Positions 18,575 to 26,167 of a stretch of DNA of 64,000 nucleotides are shown here, one piece after another (positions within the stretch are counted from its first letter, which is position 1; the number at the start of each line of letters is the position of its first letter). A program made the position numbers and the translations under genes. The stretch covers positions 1 to 64,000 of the forward strand of contig JAEINY010000001.1 of assembly GCA_016342595.1 (NCBI GenBank). Reading direction: 5' to 3'. The notes below the pieces were generated by a model. That model was not told the DNA's origin and ran no database searches. It was given only the letters and a program-made list of their open reading frames with translations. The stretch comes from Marinilabiliaceae bacterium. Its GTDB lineage: Bacteria > Bacteroidota > Bacteroidia > Bacteroidales > Marinilabiliaceae.

Positions 18575-19052
18575 ATGGCTCACCATTTCAGTAGAAGCTG
18601 GTGGGGTGAACAATTTTTGAACGCATTAACAGAGATTGATTTTTCCAATAGATTTCCTCGGGGAAGATGTTACACACGCAATGGTTATGTGGCTGAAATA
18701 AACACTGCAGACAATAGTATCAAAGCAAAAGTATAAGGAAGTGGCCGCACTCCGTACAAGGTCAAATATTATTGTGCCCTTGTTTACCAATTCTGAACGA
18801 AACCAGTTAATGCACGTCATCAGCAATGATCCATTAGTGCTGTCCCTTCTAATAAATCGTGAATTACCTGATGATGGCCGAATGGTGTGTTTTTATTCAG
18901 CAGTTGCTGGAGTTGAAGAAAAATATGATTGTTATATGGTGGATTCCAGCTGTTATAAACGAGGATGTGAATCAGTTATTTTTATGAATCACGTTCAGTC
19001 GTATAATGAATTCAATGCTTCGGTATCTCAATCACTGGCTGGTTTGATCTTA
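18575..19052 (+). pseudogene. Degenerate partial copy of the SNF2/SWIM helicase gene
   Basis: Begins ATG GCT CAC CAT TTC, parallel to the helicase start, and follows it closely for about 100 codons, but has TAA at 18734-18736 (Lys in the intact gene) and a frameshift near 18765. It then jumps: 18896-18978 matches about 15209-15297 of the intact gene, and 18998-19050 matches about 15711-15762. So two large internal deletions removed the SWIM finger and most of the middle, and the ATPase is missing. The ERCC4 nuclease gene lies between the intact and the broken copy, which points to an old duplication of the helicase gene followed by decay. Confidence 0.9.
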
Positions 19053-19155
19053 AATTAAGTCAGATGCTGATAAATATCACCTGAAACATTGATAAGAAGC
19101 ATTTATTTTGCATTTCTTTTTTGAATGGCATCAAGCATTAAACAATTATAGTAAC

Positions 19156-20850
19156 ATGGAATTACAATCGACCAAGGTGTATAAAAGTGATTTGGAGATA
19201 GCGCAAGGGGCTAAAATGCAACACATATCAAAAATTGCGGCTAAGCTAAATATTGCCGTTGATGATTTGGAGATGTATGGTAAATTTAAGGCCAAGCTTC
19301 CGTTGAACTTGATTGATGAAGAAAAAGTAGCTCAAAACAATCTCATATTGGTAACAGCACTAACGCCAACTCCTGCCGGTGAAGGTAAAACAACGGTATC
19401 GATTGGCTTAAGCGAAGGTTTAAATCTTCTTGGTAAGAAAGCTACAGTGGTTTTGCGTGAGCCATCCCTTGGGCCTGTTTTTGGCATAAAAGGTGGCGCT
19501 GCCGGAGGGGGCTATGCGCAGGTTGTGCCTATGGAGGATATTAATTTGCATTTTACAGGAGACTTCTCTGCCGTTGAGAAAGCAAATAACCTTTTGGCTG
19601 CCTTAATTGACAATAATATTCAAAGTAAAACACGTAGTTTAAATATCGACCCAAGAACTGTTGTTTGGAAGCGGGTGATCGATACGAATGATCGGGCTTT
19701 GCGTGACATTGTTATTGGCTTGGGTGGAACAGGAAATAGTATTCCACGTCAGGATGGTTTTAATATTACCGCAGCTTCGGAAATTATGGCCATCTTATGT
19801 ATGGCTAAAGGGTTGGAAGATTTAAAAGATAAATTAGGAAAAATATTTGTTGGGTTTACATTCGACAAAAAACCAATATATGCACGAGATATTAAAGCTC
19901 AAGGAGCAATGGCTTTATTATTGAAAGATGCTGTTAAACCCAATTTAGTGCAGACATTAGAGGGGAATCCAGCCATTATTCATGGCGGACCATTTGCCAA
20001 TATAGCACAGGGAACAAATACCATTTTAGCCACAAAGATGGGCTTGTCCTTATCAGATTATGTGGTGACAGAGGCTGGTTTTGGTGCAGATCTGGGTGCG
20101 GAGAAGTTTTTAAATATCAAATCGGTTGTAGGTGGATTAAAGCCTAAAGCAATGGTGATTGTGGCAACAATACGTGCGTTGCGTCATCATGGTGGAGCCA
20201 GCAAAGAGGAATACAACACACCAAATAAGCAGCGAGTGGATATTGGTTTTGCCAATTTGGCTAAGCATATTGAAAATGGCAAAAAGTTTGGTTTAAATCC
20301 AGTCATAGCCATTAATAATTTCATTTCGGATAGCGAAGCGGAAATAACATTGGTTAAAACCAGATGTGCTGAAATGGGCGTCGAGGCTGTTTTATGCCAA
20401 TCATGGGAGTTTGGTGGAGAAGGTTCTGTAGACCTGGCAAGAGCCGTTGTTCATTCAATAGAGAATGGGAATAATAATTTCACTCCACTATACGACCATA
20501 AAGCACCGGTTAAAACTAAAATTGAAACGATAGCCCGCGAAATATATGGCGCAGATGGAGTCGATTTCTCCAAACAAGCCTTAGCCGATATCAAAAAAAT
20601 TGAGTCTTTAGGTTTGCATGAATTGCCGGTTTGTATGGCCAAAACTCAGAAGTCATTCTCAGATAACGAAAAGTTGGTTGGAAGACCAACCGGTTTTACA
20701 GTAACGGTTCGCGAATTTGAAATAGCAGCGGGTGCTGGTTTTATCATTCCGATTTTGGGTAAGATGATGCGAATGCCTGGCTTGCCTGCTGTACCTGCTT
20801 CTGAAGGAATGGACATTGACAGTGATGGTGTTATTTCTGGTTTGTCATAA
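19156..20850 (+). CDS. fhs: Formate-tetrahydrofolate ligase
   Basis: 564 aa from the ATG at 19156 (MELQSTKVYKSDLEIAQGAK, the usual start region; an in-frame TTG upstream at 19108 is less likely). Joins formate to tetrahydrofolate using ATP to give 10-formyl-THF for one-carbon metabolism. ATP loop TPTPAGEGKTT; further family motifs LREPSLGPVFGIKGGAAGGG, NLHFTGDFSAVEKANNLLAA, TEAGFGADLGAEKF, and the C-terminal GAGFIIPILGKMMRMPGLP. Length is normal. Followed by apbE after 87 bp. Confidence 0.97.
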   Translation: MELQSTKVYKSDLEIAQGAKMQHISKIAAKLNIAVDDLEMYGKFKAKLPLNLIDEEKVAQNNLILVTALTPTPAGEGKTTVSIGLSEGLNLLGKKATVVLREPSLGPVFGIKGGAAGGGYAQVVPMEDINLHFTGDFSAVEKANNLLAALIDNNIQSKTRSLNIDPRTVVWKRVIDTNDRALRDIVIGLGGTGNSIPRQDGFNITAASEIMAILCMAKGLEDLKDKLGKIFVGFTFDKKPIYARDIKAQGAMALLLKDAVKPNLVQTLEGNPAIIHGGPFANIAQGTNTILATKMGLSLSDYVVTEAGFGADLGAEKFLNIKSVVGGLKPKAMVIVATIRALRHHGGASKEEYNTPNKQRVDIGFANLAKHIENGKKFGLNPVIAINNFISDSEAEITLVKTRCAEMGVEAVLCQSWEFGGEGSVDLARAVVHSIENGNNNFTPLYDHKAPVKTKIETIAREIYGADGVDFSKQALADIKKIESLGLHELPVCMAKTQKSFSDNEKLVGRPTGFTVTVREFEIAAGAGFIIPILGKMMRMPGLPAVPASEGMDIDSDGVISGLS

Positions 20851-20862
20851 AAAAAGAAGAAA

Positions 20863-20902
20863 TGATATTTGAAGATAAATACTTATCGAGGCTCAAATAT
20901 CA
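20863..20902. other. Short inverted repeat between fhs and apbE
   Basis: TGATATTTGA (20863-20872) and TCAAATATCA (20893-20902), 20-nt loop. No T run follows, so it is not a clear terminator. It could trim or protect the fhs message. Confidence 0.4.
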
Positions 20903-20937
20903 CTTGTTATGAATTTCGACATTAAACTATCTCAACC

Positions 20938-21930
20938 ATGAAAAATATATTACTAATTCTGATACTTTCCCTTTTGGTAAGTTGTCAGCCGTCTAAACGT
21001 GAATTTATTCGTAACGAAGGTTTTATTTTCGGAACCACTTATCACCTCATATATGATCATTCAGAGGATTTGCACGAGGATATTAAAATTAAATTTAATG
21101 AGTTTGATCTGTCCTTGTCCACCTACAACAAGCAATCAATCATCAGCAAAGTAAACAGAAATGAACCGGTAGAGGTGGATCATTTTTTTAAAACGGTTTT
21201 TCAAAAGGCTGCTGAAGTGACTCAGGCCACAGAAGGGGCATTTGATATGACCATTGGGCCACTGGCCAATGCCTGGGGATTTGGGTTTTCCAATAAGGAT
21301 AGCATTACTTCTGAATTGGTGGACAGCTTACTGATCAACATGGGTATGGATAAATTAAAGCTGGAAGGAAATCGTGTAGTTAAAACGAATCCGGATATTG
21401 TTTTGAATGTGAATGCCCTTGCAAAAGGCTATGGCGTGGACGTTATTGCCCGCTTATTGGAGCAACATGGCATCACCAACTACATGGTTGAGATAGGGGG
21501 TGAATTACGCGTAAAAGGGTATAATCAGAAACATTCACACTGGCGGGTTGGTATTGACAAGCCGGTGGATGATCCTGAAGTGATGAGTCGTGATTTACAG
21601 GAAGTCATTTCCATTACCAATACAGCTCTGGCGACCTCCGGGAATTATCGCAATTTTTATTTTAAGGAGGGTAAAAAATATGCCCATACCATTAGTCCAT
21701 ATACCGGTTATCCGGTTCAACATCAATTATTGTCGGCTTCCGTCATTGCCCCTGATTGTATGACTGCCGATGCCTATGCCACAGCATTTATGGTTTTAGG
21801 ATTGGAAAAGAGTCTTGAAATTATGAAGCAACATCCTGAATTGGAAGCCTATTTTATCAGCAGTGATGAGCAGGAAACCTATCGAATTACCATGACTGAT
21901 AATTTTCATAAATTCATTGATGAAAAATGA
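20938..21930 (+). CDS. apbE: FAD:protein FMN transferase, lipoprotein
   Basis: 330 aa. Lipoprotein signal with lipobox LLVSC (Cys16). ApbE splits FAD and attaches FMN to Thr of target proteins outside the membrane, here presumably NqrB Thr216 and NqrC Thr208. Family motifs: EGAFDMTIGPLANAWGFG, LNVNALAKGYGVDVIARLL, MVEIGGELRVKG, HTISPYTGYP, and the Mg/FAD-binding PDCMTADAYATAFM. The nqr operon lies 7 kb upstream on the same strand; two small genes convergent with apbE probably also serve NQR assembly. Confidence 0.95.
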   Translation: MKNILLILILSLLVSCQPSKREFIRNEGFIFGTTYHLIYDHSEDLHEDIKIKFNEFDLSLSTYNKQSIISKVNRNEPVEVDHFFKTVFQKAAEVTQATEGAFDMTIGPLANAWGFGFSNKDSITSELVDSLLINMGMDKLKLEGNRVVKTNPDIVLNVNALAKGYGVDVIARLLEQHGITNYMVEIGGELRVKGYNQKHSHWRVGIDKPVDDPEVMSRDLQEVISITNTALATSGNYRNFYFKEGKKYAHTISPYTGYPVQHQLLSASVIAPDCMTADAYATAFMVLGLEKSLEIMKQHPELEAYFISSDEQETYRITMTDNFHKFIDEK

Positions 21931-21987
21931 ACCATTAGTGCCCGGGGCGATCGCATTTGCAAAGAGACAGGCCGTACAAAAAAAAGT

Positions 21988-22058
21988 AACCACAGATTAC
22001 GCAGATTTTCACAAATTTCACGTTTTCCGTCGGAAAACAATCTGTGAAATCCGTGGTT
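21988..22058. repeat. Nested inverted repeat of the AACCACAGATT type
   Basis: Outer arms 21988-22007 (AACCACAGATTACGCAGATT) and 22039-22058 pair at 17 of 20 positions; an inner 7-bp hairpin GTTTTCC-gtc-GGAAAAC sits at 22022-22038. Similar AACCACnGATTnnnCAGATT sequences occur in many unrelated bacterial genomes as dispersed intergenic repeats. It lies between convergent apbE and the NqrM-like gene. Confidence 0.7.
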
Positions 22059-22187
22059 AAAATTAAGATAACATATCCGAAGTTCAAATTAACGGTATGG
22101 AATGCAGGCTGTGTTAAAAACAAAACGCGTTTTAAATGTGATTGCCTTGCATTAGTGCCCTCTTTCCTAGTATTTCTATAATACTAT

Positions 22188-22352
22188 TTAACCACAACGT
22201 TCAGCAGTGCAATCACACTCACCTTCTTTGTTAGCATTGCTGCAAGATGAAATTGTTGGTGTCCGGTTAAAAAATAACCGGATGCCAATACCTGCAAATG
22301 CCAATGACAGCATGACCACCGCTATGACTAAAACCGTTAAAATATTTTCCAT
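22188..22352 (-). CDS. NqrM-like small membrane protein
   Basis: 54 aa: one membrane helix (about 5-28, LTVLVIAVVMLSLAFAGIGI), then a Cys-rich tail with Cys37, Cys46, Cys48 and Cys53 (CSNANKEGECDCTAERC). This layout matches NqrM, which in Vibrio is needed to insert the Fe centre between NqrD and NqrE; the four Cys and the CDC motif fit, though the tail is short. It is encoded convergent to apbE and downstream of another small membrane-protein gene. Overall similarity is low because the protein is small, so the assignment rests on topology, Cys pattern and place. Confidence 0.65.
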   Translation of the reverse strand: MENILTVLVIAVVMLSLAFAGIGIRLFFNRTPTISSCSNANKEGECDCTAERCG

Positions 22353-22474
22353 AACACGATTATATCTATCAAACAGAGATAAAGATTACAAGGTCTCTAA
22401 TTAATAAACGTGTCAAGTGTAGAATTGTTTGTTGGCAATAAATAGAATTAAATCTAGGTCAGTGTATTGTTTGC

Positions 22475-22516
22475 CTTCTCACTTCTGCTTTCTCACTTCT
22501 GCCTTTTAACTTCTGC
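22475..22516. repeat. Three 14-bp tandem units
   Basis: CTTCTCACTTCTGC (22475), TTTCTCACTTCTGC (22489), CTTTTAACTTCTGC (22503). The period is twice 7, like other arrays in this window. It lies 15 bp downstream of the 80-residue minus-strand gene. Confidence 0.75.
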
Positions 22517-22531
22517 CTGATACCTATTGAA

Positions 22532-22774
22532 CTAACAACTGGTTGTTGTACTCTCGTAGTCATCACCCAAATCCAGATGCGGGACGCGAATGACTCTTTT
22601 TCGTTCCATTTTATCTTGCGTGGTGGCACAATAGATTCCTTTTTTAGCCAATGCTTTATTCCCACCGACATGCGAATTGGGGAATTTGCCGTTCTTCTGA
22701 AGTAGTATCTTAATGGAAAATAGCGCGAAAATAGCGGCCATCAAGACGATTGTTATTAAGAGTATCTGCCACAT
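22532..22774 (-). CDS. Small single-pass membrane protein, Bacteroidota-type, unknown function
   Basis: 80 aa. One N-terminal helix (about 3-25), a conserved-looking segment NGKFPNSHVGGNKALAKKGI followed by YCATTQDKMERKR, and a polar tail ending in Cys. I recall similar short proteins in Bacteroidota near NQR or respiratory genes but no defined role. It probably forms a transcription unit with the NqrM-like gene 179 bp downstream. Cys at about 48 and 80. Confidence 0.75.
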   Translation of the reverse strand: MWQILLITIVLMAAIFALFSIKILLQKNGKFPNSHVGGNKALAKKGIYCATTQDKMERKRVIRVPHLDLGDDYESTTTSC

Positions 22775-22880
22775 TGTTTTTCCCTTTAATGAGATGCAAA
22801 AATATGAAAAAAATCAATGTAGAAAACAAAGCTGTCTATTCATGTGTTTGACTTGTGCCCTAAATGATGATACAATCTCT

Positions 22881-22888
22881 TACCTTTG
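22881..22888 (+). promoter_or_regulatory. -7 element for the E1 gene
   Basis: TACCTTTG matches TAnnTTTG; a TTG at 22853-22855 lies 25 bp upstream, longer than usual. Start codon is 45 bp downstream. Confidence 0.5.
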
Positions 22889-22933
22889 TGTCATAGATAA
22901 ACCAAACAGTAAACAACTAGAAAATCTATTTAT

Positions 22934-25357
22934 ATGCCCGTTAAAGGAGATGAACTCAGTTTTTCTGACTTTAAAAATGAAGTTTTAAAAGATTATCGAA
23001 TTGCTCAGGTGAGCCGTAATATGAGTCTTCTGGCACGTAAAGAAGTGTTGGGAGGTAAAGCCAAGTTTGGTATCTTTGGCGATGGTAAAGAGATACCCCA
23101 AATAGCCCTGGCCAAGCAATTTAAAGAAGGAGATTGGCGATCGGGTTATTATCGCGATCAAACGTTTATGCTGGCTGCAGAGATGATCACGGTCAAGCAG
23201 TTTTTTGCCCAGCTTTACGGGGAGACACGAACCGAATTGAATCCGGATAACGGGGGTCGTTCATTCAATAATCATTTCGGAACACGATTAATTGATGAAG
23301 CCGGTAACTGGAAACAGTTATCAGCCATGAAATGTACTTCTTCTGACATTTCACCAACAGCTGGACAGATGCCTCGTTTAGTAGGTCTGGCCATGGCTTC
23401 AAAGTTGTATCGTAATAATCCTGAACTGAAACAATACGATCAGTTTAGTAATAATGGAAATGAAGTGGCTTTCGGTACCATAGGAGATGCCAGTACATCC
23501 GAAGGTCATTTTTTCGAAACGCTTAATGCTGCTTCTGTGCTGCAGATTCCAATGGCAGTTTCCGTGTGGGATGATGGATACGGAATCTCGGTGCCCAAAA
23601 AATTTCAAACGACCAAAGAAAGCATCAGTAAGGCCTTGAAAGGATTTGAGAAAAGTGGTAGAGATACCACCGGAATGCTGATATATAATGCCAAAGGTTG
23701 GGATTATGCCGGTCTGTGTCAGATGTATGAGAAAGGAATTGCTCAATGCAGGAAACATCATGTGCCGGTTCTGTTTCATGTGGAAGAGTTAACGCAGCCG
23801 GTAGGTCATTCCACCAGTGGTTCGCATGAACGTTACAAGTCATCCGAACGACTGGAGTGGGAGAAAGAATACGACGGTATTGCTCAGATGCGTAAATGGT
23901 TAGTCGAGAGTAATCTGGTATCCGCTGATAAGTTGGATCAGATTGATGAGGAATCAGCGATAGAAGTACGTGCTGCTCAGAAAGCCGCTTATCAGGAATT
24001 CATGGATATTTTTAAACAGGAGCGGCAAGAGTTGTTGGCCATCATCACTAGCAAAACTTGTGTTTGCAAAGAGATTAAGCAGCATAAAATTGATGAGGTT
24101 GTTAAGGAGTTGCAATCGACTTTGTCCTTGAACCGGAAAGAGATACTGAGTGCAGCCCGAAAGTTATTGCGGCATTACTGTTCTGCCTGTGAGAAACCCG
24201 GAAGCATTAAAGATGCTTTGAAGCAATGGGTTAAGAAGTATTTCGAAGAAGGTTGGGAAAATTACAGTTCCAATTTATACAGTGAGTCTGCTCAATCAGC
24301 CAGAAATGTAACACCGGTCTATCCTGAATTTGCGGAGGATGCACCATCAGTGCCAGGCCGCGAAATATTACACGATAATTTTGATTACATCTTCAGTCAC
24401 AATCCATTGGTGGTTACTTTTGGAGAAGATACCGGACAATTAGGTGGTGTGAATCAAACCATGGAAGGGATGCAGGAGAAGTATGGGGAGTGGCGTGTGC
24501 GTGATACGGGCATCCGCGAAACCACTATTTTGGGAAAAGGTATTGGTATGGCATTGCGCGGTTTACGTCCCATTGCCGAAATTCAATATTTTGATTACCT
24601 GCTGTATGCCTTGCAAACCATGAGTGATGATCTGGCTACTACGCGTTACCGGACGAAGAACGGTCAAAAAGCACCATTGATTGTGCGCACACGTGGACAC
24701 CGACTGGAAGGTATCTGGCATTCAGGATCTCCTCTGAGTATGGTCATTAATTCCATCCGGGGCGTATACGTGTGTGTACCACGCGACATGACCCGTGCGG
24801 CCGGATTTTACAATACTTTATTGGAAGGCGATGATCCGGCTTTGGTCATTGAACCTTTGAACGGGTATCGTTTGCGTGAAAAACAACCGTCAAATATTGG
24901 TGAATATCGACTGCCGCTGGGTGTGCCTGAAATAATTACTGAAGGTGACGACGTAACATTGGTGACTTATGGCTCTTGTGTACGCATTGCTCAGGATGCC
25001 GTGAATCAATTGAAGGGAATTGGTGTTTCAGTTGAATTGATTGATGTGCAAACTTTATTACCGTTCGATGTGAATGGTGTCATCCTGGAATCAGTGAAGA
25101 AAACCAGTCGTGTTGTCTTTTTTGATGAAGATGTGCCGGGTGGAGCAACTGCATATATGATGCAGAAAGTAGTTGAAGAACAGAAAGGTTTTTATCATTT
25201 GGATGCTGCACCACGTACCGTTACTGCTAAAGATCACCGACCTGCCTATGGTACAGATGGTGATTATTTCAGTAATCCCAATGCTGAGGATGTATATGAG
25301 ACCATTTATGCTATTATGGCGGAATTTGATCCCAAACGATTTCCATCGATTTATTAA
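22934..25357 (+). CDS. 2-oxoacid dehydrogenase E1 component, fused alpha-beta
   Basis: 807 aa. N-terminal alpha part (about 15-380) with thiamine-diphosphate site GDASTSEGHFFETLNAAS...WDDGYGISVP; then a linker; C-terminal beta part from about 480 (VTFGEDTGQLGGVNQTMEGM, IAEIQYFDYLLYA, RTRGHRLEGIWHSG, then transketolase C-terminal domain VTLVTYGSCVRIAQDAV and VPGGATAYMMQ). E1 decarboxylates a 2-oxoacid and hands the acyl group to the lipoyl E2. The most likely substrates are branched-chain 2-oxoacids (Bacteroidota fused E1), but pyruvate cannot be excluded. E2 and E3 genes are not nearby. The first thiamine motif has GDA and DD where GDG and NN are more common. Confidence 0.88.
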   Translation: MPVKGDELSFSDFKNEVLKDYRIAQVSRNMSLLARKEVLGGKAKFGIFGDGKEIPQIALAKQFKEGDWRSGYYRDQTFMLAAEMITVKQFFAQLYGETRTELNPDNGGRSFNNHFGTRLIDEAGNWKQLSAMKCTSSDISPTAGQMPRLVGLAMASKLYRNNPELKQYDQFSNNGNEVAFGTIGDASTSEGHFFETLNAASVLQIPMAVSVWDDGYGISVPKKFQTTKESISKALKGFEKSGRDTTGMLIYNAKGWDYAGLCQMYEKGIAQCRKHHVPVLFHVEELTQPVGHSTSGSHERYKSSERLEWEKEYDGIAQMRKWLVESNLVSADKLDQIDEESAIEVRAAQKAAYQEFMDIFKQERQELLAIITSKTCVCKEIKQHKIDEVVKELQSTLSLNRKEILSAARKLLRHYCSACEKPGSIKDALKQWVKKYFEEGWENYSSNLYSESAQSARNVTPVYPEFAEDAPSVPGREILHDNFDYIFSHNPLVVTFGEDTGQLGGVNQTMEGMQEKYGEWRVRDTGIRETTILGKGIGMALRGLRPIAEIQYFDYLLYALQTMSDDLATTRYRTKNGQKAPLIVRTRGHRLEGIWHSGSPLSMVINSIRGVYVCVPRDMTRAAGFYNTLLEGDDPALVIEPLNGYRLREKQPSNIGEYRLPLGVPEIITEGDDVTLVTYGSCVRIAQDAVNQLKGIGVSVELIDVQTLLPFDVNGVILESVKKTSRVVFFDEDVPGGATAYMMQKVVEEQKGFYHLDAAPRTVTAKDHRPAYGTDGDYFSNPNAEDVYETIYAIMAEFDPKRFPSIY

Positions 25358-25397
25358 GGATGTGGATACTACTAAAGAATACCAATTGCAGAATAAG

Positions 25398-25426
25398 AGG
25401 AGCTCGGGTTGTAGCTCCTTTTTTTT
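25398..25426 (+). terminator. Terminator of the E1 gene
   Basis: AGGAGCT - 8 nt - AGCTCCT and a T run, 40 bp after the stop. Confidence 0.9.
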
Positions 25427-25564
25427 GTGAGTATAAATCAACAGAAAGAAGACCTTATTAATACATCATCTTGAAGCTTACTAGTGGTGTAAATCGTATT
25501 TTATAGTATTTATCAATTCTTTAATGAAATCCTCCATAGTGCAATCTGCCAATCAAGGTGCTAA

Positions 25565-25750
25565 CCGCCTAATTGCAATAGCGTTAAGAACGATGAAATG
25601 GAGGCGATTAGAAAGAAAATCTGTTTGAGTGTAGCGAGTTATTTTCTTTCCGCCGTAATGTAATCGTTTAGCGTATATTGCAATTGAGCGGCGGCCTTTT
25701 TGGTTTACTTTTTTTGGCTGAAGAAAAAAAGTAATCCCGGTTCACCGGGA
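25565..25750 (+). ncRNA. Candidate structured RNA or palindromic repeat element, three hairpins
   Basis: Hairpin 1: arms 25565-25620 and 25641-25694, about 55 nt each, pair over most of their length (CCGCC..AATTGCAATA with TATTGCAATTGAGCGGCGG; GAAAGAAAAT with ATTTTCTTTC), loop about 20 nt. Hairpin 2: TTACTTTTTTT (25705-25715) with AAAAAAAGTAA (25724-25734), perfect. Hairpin 3: TCCCGG-ttca-CCGGGA (25735-25750). I believe similar CGGCGGCCTTTTTGG sequences recur in Bacteroidota genomes but cannot test it. Whether it is transcribed, and on which strand, is unknown. Confidence 0.5.
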
Positions 25751-25884
25751 GAGCACTTATATGAAAAGAGTTGATTAAGTGTTGTAGAAGTTCAAATTGT
25801 GAAAAAGAACATGTGAAAATAAATACTATAATTTACTGTCTGTAGCACTAGTATCTGTGCCTGATCCATAGCCTGTGAAGTCAT

Positions 25885-25944
25885 TGGATCGTTCGATCGG
25901 ACTCAGCGGACCGTCCGATCGAAGCGGATGGATCGAACGTTCCA
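25885..25944. repeat. GGATCG-rich repeats able to form competing hairpins
   Basis: TTCGATCGGAC (25892-25902) pairs perfectly with GTCCGATCGAA (25913-25923). The overlapping left arm TGGATCGTTCGATC (25885-25898) can instead pair with 25931-25944 with one mismatch. Composition differs from the AT-rich surroundings. Confidence 0.6.
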
Positions 25945-26066
25945 GTGTTATGTCATGGTAAGGTATCACACCTTGGTGTTTCGGGTATATTTAATAGAAG
26001 CAGATAAAGGGAACATACCCATGTGTCTTAATTATCTTCTGATTCTCTCTGTTTTATACCGTTTAC

Positions 26067-26103
26067 CAATCAAAACGAGCGATAAAAGATCGCTCTTTGA
26101 TTG
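26067..26103. other. Hairpin with 15 paired bases
   Basis: CAATCAAA-ac-GAGCGAT, 5-nt loop, ATCGCTC-TTTGATTG. It lies downstream of the antiporter gene on the minus strand. No T run long enough for a standard terminator. Confidence 0.6.
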
Positions 26104-26116
26104 TGTATCGGCATTT

Positions 26117-26166
26117 ACCAATTGTATAACAAAATGCTTTATCAATCATTTTGTTATACAATTGGT
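26117..26166 (-). terminator. Perfect 20-bp palindrome at the 3' end of the antiporter gene
   Basis: Arms 26117-26136 (ACCAATTGTATAACAAAATG) and 26147-26166 pair without mismatch, 10-nt loop. It begins one base after the nhaC-like stop codon, so a role in ending or protecting that transcript is likely, but there is no clear T run, and it could instead be a recombination or repeat site. Confidence 0.5.
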
Positions 26167-26167
26167 A

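Larger units (their letters stand above)
25427..26167. other. Gene-free region with several strong secondary structures
   Basis: No convincing coding frame in 740 bp: the only longer frame (25928-26212) has no family look and runs into the convergent antiporter gene. The region holds the multi-hairpin element at 25565, competing hairpins at 25885, a hairpin at 26067 and a perfect palindrome at 26117, each listed separately. Confidence 0.7.

Noticed and set aside
26117-26166. Possible chromosome dimer resolution (dif) site
   Set aside because: dif sites have 11-bp arms with a 6-bp centre; this has 20-bp arms and a 10-bp loop.
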